47,452 bases of DNA from Sulfuricurvum sp. (GTDB taxonomy: Bacteria > Campylobacterota > Campylobacteria > Campylobacterales > Sulfurimonadaceae). Positions 17,601 to 24,200 of the stretch are shown here, piece after piece. The DNA is taken from positions 1 through 47,452 of the forward strand of contig NZ_JALNYS010000023.1 in assembly GCF_023229695.1 (NCBI RefSeq). The letters are read 5' to 3'. A program made the translations under genes and the position numbers. Within the stretch, counting starts at the first letter, position 1, and each line of letters opens with the position of its first letter. Under the pieces are notes generated by a model, which was given only the letters and a program-made list of their open reading frames with translations, made no database searches and had not been told where the DNA came from.

Positions 17601-18062
17601 GTCTATCAGATTGCTCCCCAGATCGCTTTCGCGCATAACGCTGTAGAGGATATTGCCTTTGGTATCAATCAGCAATAAATCGTGGACATAACCGTAACGC
17701 TTTTTTAGCCCCGGTAAGGGGATGTAATGCTCCGCTAGAAATTGTTGATAGGGGTCGCTGTGAACATAGTGCTGCAAAGGGAGATGGCTATTTTTCCATT
17801 GCTGCGAGAGCTGTAAAAAAAAATCTTTGGATAATTTCAGTTCACTCCAGCTTTTAAGATCAATTTCCGCTTCGGTAAACCATGATTTAAGGAGTTGTAC
17901 GTTGGCATGGGAGGCATCTTCAAGCTGGCGCTGCTTTAGGATTTTGATACTCTCCACCGTACTCACATTGTTATAAACCGCAATAATCATTAGAGGGGTA
18001 AAAGAGAGGACCAACAACCAAAACAGAAGGGTTGAAAAAATCGAATTTCCCCATCGTCTCAT
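14658..18062 (-). CDS. Membrane hybrid sensor histidine kinase (Cache-like, HAMP, PAS, HisKA, HATPase, REC, Hpt)
   Basis: The product has 1134 residues from the chosen start. TM1 is near residues 10-30, and a periplasmic Cache-like sensor spans about 35-325. TM2 is near 328-350, with HAMP behind it and a PAS-like region at about 415-525. The HisKA box is MSHEIRTPLNAIIGM (H550). Next come the N box NNAIKF, G boxes DTGIGM and GGSGLGL, a receiver with D849 (GVLMDYQMP), and an Hpt helix with H998 (AHNLKGLAG). I prefer the ATG at 18062 (MRRWGNS) because it overlaps the stop of a 27-codon gene that has a strong ribosome site. A start at 18122 has none. It forms an operon with the double-receiver gene (4-bp overlap). 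The ligand is unknown. Confidence 0.85.
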   Translation of the reverse strand: MRRWGNSIFSTLLFWLLVLSFTPLMIIAVYNNVSTVESIKILKQRQLEDASHANVQLLKSWFTEAEIDLKSWSELKLSKDFFLQLSQQWKNSHLPLQHYVHSDPYQQFLAEHYIPLPGLKKRYGYVHDLLLIDTKGNILYSVMRESDLGSNLIDGSYSSTRFAEAFRATLHDKKIHFSDLERYRPSKDKLSGFLCEPIFDEKMQMIGVLALQLNFAKVFDHFKKFNLSHQGVSYYLVGSDGFLRTQIDSEDEVLRRSINTEQFRHWYKEHILLKKKYENMAETVLTYTGPNGNRVFGEHHALVIFGIPWVHISEADESVMMELPNRLNIIAGTLLAIGLLIVTLSAYFIARRITGPIRQLSNATEAYMQGNREIQVSITASNEIGDFGTVFNQMIEQQRENEKRLSSFAREAFLSNDESIILIVSPQNGILQINKHFYEIFPYHDLNDFLSRHSCISELFIQREGYLDVDNLPWHWHHEVLGKPKSLHHVIMADRAGKEHIFSVRIKPVTLEEERVLLISFSDITEVENERRKAIAAERIKSEFLANMSHEIRTPLNAIIGMSHLSLKLPLETKSRNYIEKIERSAKNLMGIINDILDFSKIESGKLEVEKIAFNLDDVLKNVSDVCMIKIQNKPVELTFRIDPSLPKRLLGDPTRLGQILTNLLNNAIKFTEKGEIKLTVHPLSGTTEAVTMLRFDIEDTGIGMSDEQMEKLFHPFTQADGTISRKFGGSGLGLVICKQLVELMGGKIGVTSRPNIGTLFWFTLGFATQNVEESNSQEENQGIERLSYQKAIETIRGSYLLLVEDNDLNQEVALNMLYEAGVRADVASNGNEAVEMVLNNDYDGVLMDYQMPIMDGLEATRRIRRNAHLKNLPIIAMTANVMQQDKDSCTEAGMDDFIAKPIDIASLFTTLARWIKSTQIPAPTQIPLPEPQLRLEDDDDLRRVEGLDIDSALEHAVSIQMLYKFIDRFKESHSPSLMQIKESLKNGDTETARIQAHNLKGLAGYIGAANIVMGAADVEKILKENQWDRLEDALAVLEDRLTKLAENLKEIRYNDPSKGSIVITDIGNNLETFSHLLEQNNTAARKMVESVTRHLREAGHTFEAKEIELHMKEYRFQEALKIVRSVLQKREIH

Positions 18063-18142
18063 GGGTACCCATTTGGAGAGCAGGATGAAAAAAAGAGGAT
18101 CGAAAACGTTAAAGCGATCCATACATTTAGAATAGTATTCAT
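18059..18142 (-). CDS. Tiny lipoprotein-like peptide (27 aa) leading the hybrid kinase operon
   Basis: A strong AAGGAGAGGGG precedes the ATG at 18142. The 27-codon frame has a hydrophobic core and a lipobox-like LFFSSC, then ends SPNGYP. Its TGA overlaps the kinase ATG (CCATGAG), so it should be translationally coupled to the kinase. It may be a short lipoprotein acting with the periplasmic sensor, a leader peptide, or simply a ribosome-loading frame. The lipobox is not canonical at the -3 position. It is too short for most gene callers. Confidence 0.45.
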   Translation of the reverse strand: MNTILNVWIALTFSILFFSSCSPNGYP

Positions 18143-18258
18143 CCCCTCTCCTTCTGTCGGTATCAAATAATTATCAAGTTTTTTTATTATAACGGAGCCG
18201 TTTGGTCAACTAGCTGAAACTCAATCGATCCTTTTCGAGAGGTGCCTAAATATGATAC

Positions 18259-18296
18259 AGCCATATCCCCCCTGCCGTGCCGGATATGGCTATAAT
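18259..18296 (+). promoter_or_regulatory. 10-bp inverted repeat overlapping a TATAAT box
   Basis: AGCCATATCC (18259-18268) pairs perfectly with GGATATGGCT (18282-18291). The last base of the repeat is the first base of TATAAT (18291-18296). The site is 64 bp upstream of the GNAT gene and 117 bp from the divergent lipoprotein-like gene. It may be a repressor operator or a terminator-like hairpin. The rest of 18143-18359 shows nothing else clear. Confidence 0.4.
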
Positions 18297-18359
18297 GATC
18301 CGAAACTATGGCAGTTGATCAGTAACTGACCTTTTTAGTCTCGCACAAAGGCTTTCTCC

Positions 18360-18992
18360 GTGACAACCCGTATAAAAACCATCGGACGCGACGAGTACAT
18401 CGCCTCGATTCGGTTGTTACAAGATTCCGAGAGCTGCCGATTTGCCAATCAGGCATTGGCATGGTGGGATCGCCATTTCAGCTGGAGGGCACAGGGGTGT
18501 GACGTTCTCGTCGGTCCATCCGATGAGCCCCTAAGCTACATATTTTCGAAAATTGATCATTACAGCGAATACCTCACCGTTTACAATCTCTTTACCCCCC
18601 TTGGGGAACAACGTAACGGGTATGCGCATGAATTGCTGCGATTGACGATGGAGAATGCTTGCAAACGTCATGTTCGCCGCATCACTTTCTCCTCGGTTTC
18701 CGCTTCGCTTGATTTTTATATCGGCATAGGATTTATTTTTTGGGGTATTAATACTATCGGCGATTATCATTGTGACCTTCCGATTCCCAAAGAGGGACTT
18801 TCGGGAATGGAAAAAATGACCGACAACGGCGATCTGAAAATGTTAATCGGAAAACAAATCGAGAAAATTTATGCCAAAGTTTCCAATAATGAAATCAAAC
18901 TCACACCGACTCAATTGCTGCGATACCAAAAAGATCGGTTAAAACTCGGTTCCAAATGCAGATTTGAAGCGTTATCGGCACTCAAAGGATAA
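18360..18992 (+). CDS. GNAT-family N-acetyltransferase-like protein
   Basis: This 210-residue protein starts with GTG. The centre resembles a GNAT fold: strand YLTVYNLFTP, then EQRNGYAHELL like the acetyl-CoA pyrophosphate loop (Q/R-x-x-G-x-G/A), then ITFSSVSASLDFYIGIGFIF like motif B. The C-terminal 65 residues are helical and charged with no recognised fold. The substrate cannot be predicted. It lies between the two-component operon and the nif accessory operon and converges on the latter with a 19-bp gap. The link to nitrogen fixation is only positional. The GTG start lacks a strong ribosome site and could be wrong by a few codons. Confidence 0.6.
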   Translation: MTTRIKTIGRDEYIASIRLLQDSESCRFANQALAWWDRHFSWRAQGCDVLVGPSDEPLSYIFSKIDHYSEYLTVYNLFTPLGEQRNGYAHELLRLTMENACKRHVRRITFSSVSASLDFYIGIGFIFWGINTIGDYHCDLPIPKEGLSGMEKMTDNGDLKMLIGKQIEKIYAKVSNNEIKLTPTQLLRYQKDRLKLGSKCRFEALSALKG

Positions 18993-19011
18993 GGTACATA
19001 AGGTCAGTTAA

Positions 19012-19359
19012 TTACGTGGATTGGAGCTGTGCGATCAGAAGCGCACCCCTTACGGATGCTTTGAAGCGTTTCATCTTCTCCTGAGTAATAATGGCCATCG
19101 CGGTTTCTCGCTCTATTTTGATACGTCCGAAGAGGGTGGCATCGGGTGAGATTCTCGCTTCGCGGATCAGATCATGAACACGCTCATCAAACAGATCGCT
19201 ACTATAGGGGGGAAGCGCATCGTAGAGGGAGATGAATAAGGAGCGCTGTTCCTCATCCATCTTGCACGAATCGTCGCTGATTTTCAGTGCGACCGTCACC
19301 GCACAATCGCGGCTGAAGGTGTCCAGACCTGCGGCGACTTTTGCAATCGGCTCCATCAT
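19012..19359 (-). CDS. Hypothetical protein, last gene of the nifX operon (115 aa)
   Basis: The predicted product is a small helical protein with several charged clusters and two cysteines, and no family I recognise. It overlaps the upstream ferredoxin gene by 4 bp, so it is translated with it. By position it is a nitrogen-fixation accessory protein, perhaps a partner of the ferredoxin. That is inference only. Confidence 0.6.
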   Translation of the reverse strand: MMEPIAKVAAGLDTFSRDCAVTVALKISDDSCKMDEEQRSLFISLYDALPPYSSDLFDERVHDLIREARISPDATLFGRIKIERETAMAIITQEKMKRFKASVRGALLIAQLQST

Positions 19360-19754
19360 CCGACTTCTTGGAGCTCTTCGGGCTCTTCTTGAACCTCTTT
19401 ACCGATACCGCGTATCTCGAGAGGGATGTCGGTACGGAATTTTTTCTCTTTGTACGCAGGTGATCGGACGATCCCCTCTTTGTTTACACCGAGTTTGTAG
19501 ATCTCTTCATTTTTGAAGTGTTCGTCAAACTCTTTCGTAAACGGCATATCCCAGGTAATGCATCCGATACTCGGGCAAATCGCCGCACATTGAGGATCGG
19601 CATAAATGTCGACACACTCGACACATTTGTCGGGCTGGACGTAATACTGTTTTTTTCCGGTAGGGTTGGCAGCGTCATCCACAATCGCATTAACGGGACA
19701 TTGCTGCAAGCAGGCATCACAGGTGATACAGGTATCATTGATAACGACAGACAT
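19356..19754 (-). CDS. nif-associated 2[4Fe-4S] ferredoxin (132 aa, FdxN-like)
   Basis: The first cluster motif is CITCDACLQQCPVNAI. The second is the Alvin-type pattern CVECVDIYADPQCAAICPSIGC, with extra residues between the second and third Cys. This pattern is common in nif-linked ferredoxins such as FdxN. The C-terminal 55 residues have no cysteine and end in a Glu-rich tail. AGGAG precedes the ATG. The likely role is low-potential electron supply to nitrogenase or to cofactor assembly (NifB). It shares its layout with the second ferredoxin at 20334-20708, so the two are probably paralogues. Confidence 0.8.
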   Translation of the reverse strand: MSVVINDTCITCDACLQQCPVNAIVDDAANPTGKKQYYVQPDKCVECVDIYADPQCAAICPSIGCITWDMPFTKEFDEHFKNEEIYKLGVNKEGIVRSPAYKEKKFRTDIPLEIRGIGKEVQEEPEELQEVG

Positions 19755-19770
19755 AATTAACTCCTGAAAA

Positions 19771-19962
19771 TCTGCCCTATAAGGGCAAGCTTTAGTGCCA
19801 TAGCGGCAAGCGTAGCTATCAAGATTTTAGATAGCGTTCTCTTTACTTTAGTGCCATAGCGGCAAGCGTAGCTATCAAGATTTTTTAGATAGCGTTCTCT
19901 TTACTTTAGTGCCATAGCGGCAAGCGTAGCTATCTGGATTTATTCAGATAGCGTTCTCTTTA
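19771..19962 (+). repeat. Hairpin element with three tandem 56-58 bp units
   Basis: The lead hairpin is GCCCT-ATA-AGGGC (19774-19786). Three units follow at 19791, 19847 and 19905. Each holds TTTAGTGCC, the core AGCGGCAAGCGTAG, and a hairpin made from GCTATC and GATAGC. Unit 3 has the longer stem GCTATCTG/CAGATAGC and a changed loop, so pairing is kept while bases change. The array fills the gap between nifX and the ferredoxin gene, antisense to them. The nifX stop codon lies in unit 3. Confidence 0.85.
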
Positions 19963-20324
19963 GATGTATGGACGATTCGCAGCAGCCACGGCGGTGGATT
20001 ACCCAGCAAAAGCTCCTGCATTTTTACAATGGTCTCATCGATTCGATCATTTTCGCCGGCACGCATCGGATAAATTTTAGATGCAAGGACCATTTTAGAC
20101 GCCGTCGGACCGATCTGAGAACAGTACATGATGTCGGCCTCTTTGACTGTTCCGATTTTATAGGCCAGTTTTTCGTGTTCGTCTGGGATGTCATCTTGCG
20201 AACTGTCGAGTGTTTTGACATACTCGGCGCTCTGATCGGTCAGTCGGTAGAGTTCAAAACTCTTCGACCAGCCAAAATGCTGATTGACATGGACCCCGTC
20301 CGATGAAGCAAATGCGATTAACAT
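19944..20324 (-). CDS. nifX: NifX, nitrogenase cofactor carrier/biosynthesis protein
   Basis: The protein has 126 residues of the NifX/NafY dinitrogenase-cofactor family. It starts with a strand and SSDGVHVNQHFGWSKSF, the typical N-terminal cofactor-binding motif. GPTASKMVLASKIYPMRAG follows, and the tail is LLLGNPPPWLLRI, typical of NifX. NifX binds NifB-co or VK-cluster and hands it to NifEN. The gene sits 9 bp after a ferredoxin gene in the accessory operon. Its last codons lie inside a repeat unit, so the extreme C-terminus may have been altered by the repeat. Confidence 0.88.
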   Translation of the reverse strand: MLIAFASSDGVHVNQHFGWSKSFELYRLTDQSAEYVKTLDSSQDDIPDEHEKLAYKIGTVKEADIMYCSQIGPTASKMVLASKIYPMRAGENDRIDETIVKMQELLLGNPPPWLLRIVHTSKENAI

Positions 20325-20333
20325 TTTATGCCT

Positions 20334-20708
20334 TTAAACGGCTACCGGCTCGCGCGCTTCACGTGCGGCAATGGAAATATCCTCCCGAAACGTCTGAGGA
20401 GAAACTTCCGGTGAGAGAAGGCCCCGTTTTTTGCTGGAGCTGATCACATACTCGGAACTGTTGACGTAGTAGTCGTTATACTCTGCGGTATAAGGCATAT
20501 CCCATACAATACACCCCTCCGTCGGACAGGCTGCCGCACACGCCGGTGTCTCGGCATGGCCGACGCACTCGATGCATTTTTCCGGTTTGACATAGGTGTA
20601 TTCCCAATCGTCGCGCGGTGAATCGCCCTCGCTTGCGATCGCACTGACCGGACACTCGTCGATACACGCGTCACAGTTGATACACAAATCATTAATTAAT
20701 ACTGCCAT
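20334..20708 (-). CDS. nif-associated 2[4Fe-4S] ferredoxin (124 aa, FdxN-like)
   Basis: The cluster motifs are CINCDACIDECPVSAI and CIECVGHAETPACAAACPTEGC, the latter an Alvin-type second site. The start at 20708 is supported by AAGGAG just before it. A longer reading to 20756 has no ribosome site and runs deep into the Mop-domain gene. The chosen start still overlaps that gene by 17 bp. It resembles the ferredoxin at 19356-19754 in layout. It likely donates electrons within nitrogenase cofactor assembly or to NifH. Confidence 0.82.
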   Translation of the reverse strand: MAVLINDLCINCDACIDECPVSAIASEGDSPRDDWEYTYVKPEKCIECVGHAETPACAAACPTEGCIVWDMPYTAEYNDYYVNSSEYVISSSKKRGLLSPEVSPQTFREDISIAAREAREPVAV

Positions 20709-21165
20709 AATAAACTCCTTGGTTAGATTGATATATTTTGTCTTTGCAATTTTCATACGAGGTGGTATTGAGAACGGGAAAAAGTTTGATATCGACCGCT
20801 TTGAGCAACAGCGTCACCTCACACCCCGCAGAGAGTTTCATCCGTTCGAACGCTTCGGTCGTGATGAGCGAATTCATCATTCCGCACGGTGTCTCTACAC
20901 TCACTTCACTCAACACGATCCCCTTACGAAAATGGTGCAGTTCTCCGGAAATGTGGTTCTCAATCGAGACATTCCCCTCTTTGGCCCCTTTGCAGATCGC
21001 GATTGCCGCTTCTTGAATATGGCACTCCACGTCGTCGCCGACGCTGAGCCATTTCGGGGTTTCGGTTTTCAAGAGTTTGAACCGTGTCTCTTTCACTTTC
21101 ACGGTGATGCAACTGAAAAAATCATCGTTGTGTATCGATTCTACCGATCCGGTCAAATTATTCAT
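20692..21165 (-). CDS. Mop/TOBE-domain molybdate-binding protein
   Basis: This 157-residue protein shows two tandem TOBE/Mop-like segments, near residues 1-66 and 68-130. The pattern is NHISGELHHFRKG-IVLSEVSVETPCGMMNSLITTEA with a KAVDIKLFP end, as in di-Mop molybdate stores and ModE tails. Family knowledge suggests it binds molybdate in the cytoplasm and supplies it to FeMo-cofactor synthesis. No ModABC genes are in the window. It lies 9 bp after the Sel1-NifU gene and overlaps the ferredoxin start. The last 25 residues are not part of the fold. Confidence 0.7.
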   Translation of the reverse strand: MNNLTGSVESIHNDDFFSCITVKVKETRFKLLKTETPKWLSVGDDVECHIQEAAIAICKGAKEGNVSIENHISGELHHFRKGIVLSEVSVETPCGMMNSLITTEAFERMKLSAGCEVTLLLKAVDIKLFPVLNTTSYENCKDKIYQSNQGVYYGSIN

Positions 21166-21174
21166 ACTCTTCTC

Positions 21175-21903
21175 CTACCAAAGATAGATAACAATCTTTT
21201 TATCAATAACTTTCTCGAACTCTTCGAGTATCATCCCCGCCGTAGTGGTCGGTCCGAGGTGGCATCCCGAACAGGCCCCGAGATAGCGGAGCCAGATTTC
21301 GGGGGTATCTGCGGTGACGTAATGGACCAGTTCCACCCCTCCTCCGTCGCTGGCGAGGATGGGGGTTAGGATTTCACTAATCACCATTTCAACCTTGGAA
21401 CGCTGAGAGGAGCTATCCATCATACGAAAAGTGACATTTATGTCGGACGCTTCATTTTGGTTGCTGACGTACGTCAGGAGCGAGTGGGCCTGAGCTTCAC
21501 CGGCATGGGCGGCTTTGATCATCCATTTCATGGAATCGAGGATGTTGTCGTTTCGGAGCAGCAATGCAAGCTTCAATTGTGCCGTTGGCATGTCGGCTTC
21601 GGCGGCGGCGCGATAGTGCCGGACCGATTCGGCCAAATCGGCACGGACGCCGATCCCGTTTTCATACATCCCTCCAAGATAAAAAGAGGCGGTTTCATGC
21701 CCCAGTTTAGCGGCACGTTCAAAAAGTGTAAAAGCACTCTCCATGCTTTTCGTGACGCCGAACCCTTTGACATACAAGGTTCCCAGATTGACCATCGCAT
21801 CGCTGTTGCGATCACTCAAACTTTCCCATATTTTTTTTGCCTGACTAAACTCTTTTGCATCATACGCCCCGATCGCTTGGTGCATCAACGACTCTTCTTC
21901 CAT
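21175..21903 (-). CDS. Sel1-repeat protein fused to a NifU C-terminal (Nfu-like) domain
   Basis: Residues 20-145 hold Sel1/TPR-type repeats (for example AMVNLGTLYVKGFGVTKSM and ASFYLGGMYENGIGVRADLA). Residues 168-242 form a NifU C-terminal domain with CSGC in LGACSGCHLGPTTTAGM. Nfu-type domains carry a transient [4Fe-4S] cluster. Sel1 repeats bind proteins. The fusion may dock a cluster donor on a nif client protein. It is the first gene of the accessory operon, divergent from the NifX-like operon across a 103-bp shared promoter region. I do not know this architecture from characterised nif clusters. Confidence 0.75.
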   Translation of the reverse strand: MEEESLMHQAIGAYDAKEFSQAKKIWESLSDRNSDAMVNLGTLYVKGFGVTKSMESAFTLFERAAKLGHETASFYLGGMYENGIGVRADLAESVRHYRAAAEADMPTAQLKLALLLRNDNILDSMKWMIKAAHAGEAQAHSLLTYVSNQNEASDINVTFRMMDSSSQRSKVEMVISEILTPILASDGGGVELVHYVTADTPEIWLRYLGACSGCHLGPTTTAGMILEEFEKVIDKKIVIYLW

Positions 21904-22006
21904 GGTTCACCCTTTTATACGTTATACCGAACGATTGCAATTGCCGTTCTACAGGTATGAATAAAATATGCATTATCCATTTCAAAATAGACAAAAAGGA
22001 GTAGTG

Positions 22007-22402
22007 ATGTTAGCAATCCCTGTGGAAACCGATGAATCAGAACCGATGAGCAGCAAGCTTTTCGGGAATGCCAAATTTTTTGCTTTGGTGGATCCCTCAA
22101 CCAAACACCATACGATCATCCCGAATAAAGGATGCGGAAATGGAATTCAGACCGCAAATTATCTGTTGGAACAGGGAGCTTCGTCGGCACTCTACGGATT
22201 TTTGGGTGACGGGCCGTTCCATGTCATGATTCGCGGCGGTATGGAAGTGTATTGGCTGGGCAAAGAGACCATGCCGCTTGAAAATGCGATTCGTACCGCA
22301 TTTTCGGAATGTCTCGTCCGTGTCACCCCTGAAAATGCCGATCTCTACCTGGACCCGGGCACCAACGCCGGAGCGTGCGAATGCGGGTGCAATCATGACT
22401 GA
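22007..22402 (+). CDS. NifX/NifB-type dinitrogenase iron-molybdenum cofactor-binding protein
   Basis: This 131-residue protein of the Nitro_FeMo-Co fold begins MLAIPVETDE and has the fold's FGNAKFFALVD strand-turn-strand. It ends in a cysteine-rich tail (ACECGCNHD). AAGGAG precedes the ATG at 22007. An upstream in-frame ATG at 21968 lacks a ribosome site. The Cys/His tail may bind metal. It heads a plus-strand operon of small genes with overlapping ends. A cofactor-carrier or chaperone role for nitrogenase is likely by family. Confidence 0.75.
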   Translation: MLAIPVETDESEPMSSKLFGNAKFFALVDPSTKHHTIIPNKGCGNGIQTANYLLEQGASSALYGFLGDGPFHVMIRGGMEVYWLGKETMPLENAIRTAFSECLVRVTPENADLYLDPGTNAGACECGCNHD

Positions 22403-22625
22403 AACACTTCTTGCGGAGATGGAAGAGATTCGTAACCTCATTGCCGAAACGTTTGCCAAACGAAATTTTCTGAAACAAGAGATGGAAAAATGGTATGAAT
22501 CGCATACCAATAAACGGTTTGAACGCAGTGATGAACTCATTACGATCGATTCGACACTCTCTCAGCTCGACAGCCACTACAAACGGCTGTGGGATTATCA
22601 TTACGGAAAATCCGCCAAGATATGA
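22395..22625 (+). CDS. Small coiled-coil hypothetical protein in the nif accessory operon (76 aa)
   Basis: The start at 22395 overlaps the stop of the upstream gene by 8 bp. The product is charged and helical, probably coiled coil for its first 40 residues, with an aromatic C-terminus (WDYHYGK). No family is recognised. The stop overlaps the next ATG (ATGA), so three genes are coupled. By context it is a nitrogen-fixation accessory protein. Confidence 0.55.
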   Translation: MTETLLAEMEEIRNLIAETFAKRNFLKQEMEKWYESHTNKRFERSDELITIDSTLSQLDSHYKRLWDYHYGKSAKI

Positions 22626-23221
22626 ATAGCTATGCGAAAACGGCACGTTTGCTGGATGACATCACACAAATCGAACAATACCGTTCTATTTTGGAGAGTG
22701 ATACGATCAAATCCGGTGAACCCCATTGGGCCAGCATGGGGAAAAATACGATCACCCTTTTTCAGGTGCTGATCGATCAGGACCTGACCCATCTGGTGAT
22801 GGTGCTTCGCCACTATCCCCAATACATCGAAGCGGTGTGTGAACATTTTCGGTATGCCTACAGTTACAGCGAAAACAGTGCCGACATCGATGCCGCATCG
22901 GCACTTTTAAGCATGGGTGAGCCCTATTTTACCAGACAGTTCGTCCGCAACGTCATACGAAAACTCCCCCGTCTGGAGGAGATGGACCGAGATGGGTTGC
23001 AAGAGTACATCGAGGAAACCTGTATCCATCAACATCAGCGCCATCCGATTATCACGATGCATTACCGCTCCCAGATCAAACGACTGATCGAGAACACACC
23101 GCTGCATCCGTTGCAGAGGATCGTGCTGGAAAAAAAGCTCGCCTCGATTCGCGAAGTGATTACGTACGATTTTGAAGCATCCGATCGCGATTCTAATCTT
23201 GACATACCTTATATGACATAA
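22622..23221 (+). CDS. Hypothetical nif-accessory protein (199 aa)
   Basis: The ATG at 22622 overlaps the preceding stop by 4 bp. An earlier in-frame ATG at 22589 lies inside the upstream gene. The protein is mostly helical, with a His-rich stretch ETCIHQHQRHPIITMHYRSQ near residues 131-150 that could bind metal. I do not recognise a family. The operon context points to a nitrogenase-linked role. A strong hairpin follows 60 bp downstream, so the operon may end or be attenuated here. Confidence 0.6.
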   Translation: MNSYAKTARLLDDITQIEQYRSILESDTIKSGEPHWASMGKNTITLFQVLIDQDLTHLVMVLRHYPQYIEAVCEHFRYAYSYSENSADIDAASALLSMGEPYFTRQFVRNVIRKLPRLEEMDRDGLQEYIEETCIHQHQRHPIITMHYRSQIKRLIENTPLHPLQRIVLEKKLASIREVITYDFEASDRDSNLDIPYMT

Positions 23222-23280
23222 TATTAGACAAGAACGGTTACTGCACCTGAAAGTGTCAATCGATTAGGTAATTTTATTAG

Positions 23281-23315
23281 ACTTCTTGCATAACCTTGGT
23301 ATGCAAGAAGTTTTC
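23281..23315 (+). terminator. 11-bp inverted repeat with T run after the NifX-like operon
   Basis: ACTTCTTGCAT (23281-23291) pairs perfectly with ATGCAAGAAGT (23301-23311) across a 9-base loop and is followed by TTT. It looks like an intrinsic terminator and abuts the hairpin element at 23315. Confidence 0.6.
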
Positions 23316-23413
23316 TGCCTCGAAGAGGCAAGCTTTAGTGCCCAAGCGGCCAGCGTAGTGCTTTGGGCTTTGCTCAAAGCACGTTTAAAAGAGAGTTCTG
23401 CAAGAACTCTCTT
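23315..23413 (+). repeat. Hairpin element copy before the 161-aa nif-accessory gene
   Basis: Hairpin 1 is GCCTC-GAA-GAGGC (23317-23329). AAGCTTTAGTGCC and the core AGCGGCCAGCGTAG follow. Hairpin 2 is GTGCTTTG/CAAAGCAC (23358-23382), followed by CGTTTAAA. Hairpin 3 is AAGAGAGTTCT-GCA-AGAACTCTCTT (23389-23413). The element ends 10 bp before the ribosome site of the next gene. Confidence 0.8.
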
Positions 23414-23435
23414 AAATAACAATAAGGAGTTTATG

Positions 23436-23921
23436 ATGAATGAAAATTTACGAAGTGAAGTGCTAAAACATGCCCGTACGGCATTTGAACGCTCATGTAC
23501 CCTGCGCGATGATGAACGTCTCGAAGTGTATCTGTATGACGGCAACGTCAAAGTATCCGATGTCCTGAGCGAAGATCATACGATCATCTACAGTCCGAAC
23601 CGTGTTTTGTGCTATCAGGTGTGGGGGCATGATTATCTCGAAGAGGAGATCCGGGCGTGGATCGATCACGCCCGTCTGGAGATCACCCCCAAACCGCTCG
23701 AAGAGAGTATCCTCGAAACACTGGAAAAAATAGCGGCTGAAAAAGGGGTGAGTGCAGAGGAGATCAGCTCATACGAGGTATTTGCCAACCTCCGGATGGA
23801 TCAGCTCGAACAGATCGAACACGCCATCATCGAATACTGGTGGGACAACAAAGAGGTCGAAAATGCCAAATCTTTGGCATTGGAGCAGATTAATCACGCA
23901 TTGATGAGTCTAGAGGGATGA
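23436..23921 (+). CDS. Hypothetical nif-accessory protein (161 aa)
   Basis: AAGGAG at 23424-23429 supports a start at 23436. An ATG at 23433 is too close. The acidic, mixed alpha/beta product has no recognised motif. The reading frame stays open upstream through the whole hairpin element to 23286, which would add 50 residues, but no ribosome site supports that. The stop overlaps the next gene (ATGA). It is probably transcribed with or just after the NifX-like operon. Confidence 0.6.
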   Translation: MNENLRSEVLKHARTAFERSCTLRDDERLEVYLYDGNVKVSDVLSEDHTIIYSPNRVLCYQVWGHDYLEEEIRAWIDHARLEITPKPLEESILETLEKIAAEKGVSAEEISSYEVFANLRMDQLEQIEHAIIEYWWDNKEVENAKSLALEQINHALMSLEG

Positions 23922-24145
23922 TACTCACCCTCCACACCACCGACAAAATTGTCCGTATCGACATTACGGCCGATCAGTTTTCCCGTCTGCGAGACCCTTC
24001 CATCACGGTAGAGGAGATTGCGGCTATCGCGACACAGTGCGGCGTCGATCCGGCAGTATTGATCGACTATACGGCCGATTTAAAAAAAACGGCGCAAGAG
24101 ATGATGGAGATAGACGGGTCCTGCGATTACAGCGATCATCTTTGA
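23918..24145 (+). CDS. Small hypothetical protein (75 aa), last gene of the accessory operon
   Basis: The gene overlaps the upstream gene by 4 bp. The product has a beta-rich first 20 residues followed by helices (ITVEEIAAIATQCGVDPAVL). No family is recognised. It borders the defence island, which begins with the higBA operator 20 bp downstream. Confidence 0.55.
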   Translation: MILTLHTTDKIVRIDITADQFSRLRDPSITVEEIAAIATQCGVDPAVLIDYTADLKKTAQEMMEIDGSCDYSDHL

Positions 24146-24165
24146 GAACACCGCAAAATCATTAA

Positions 24166-24182
24166 GTTCCTTTTAAAGGAAC
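24166..24182. promoter_or_regulatory. Perfect palindrome before higBA, candidate HigA operator
   Basis: GTTCCTTTTAAAGGAAC is an 8-1-8 perfect inverted repeat 18 bp before the higB start. Type II toxin-antitoxin operons are normally repressed by the antitoxin at such sites. It could also end transcription of the accessory operon. Confidence 0.5.
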
Positions 24183-24200
24183 AAGGCTTATACTTCCTCT

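Noticed and set aside
19771..19962. Tandem repeats as a CRISPR array
   Set aside because: The units are 56-58 bp and nearly identical with no variable spacers between conserved repeats. They contain hairpins shared with other loci, and no cas genes are near.
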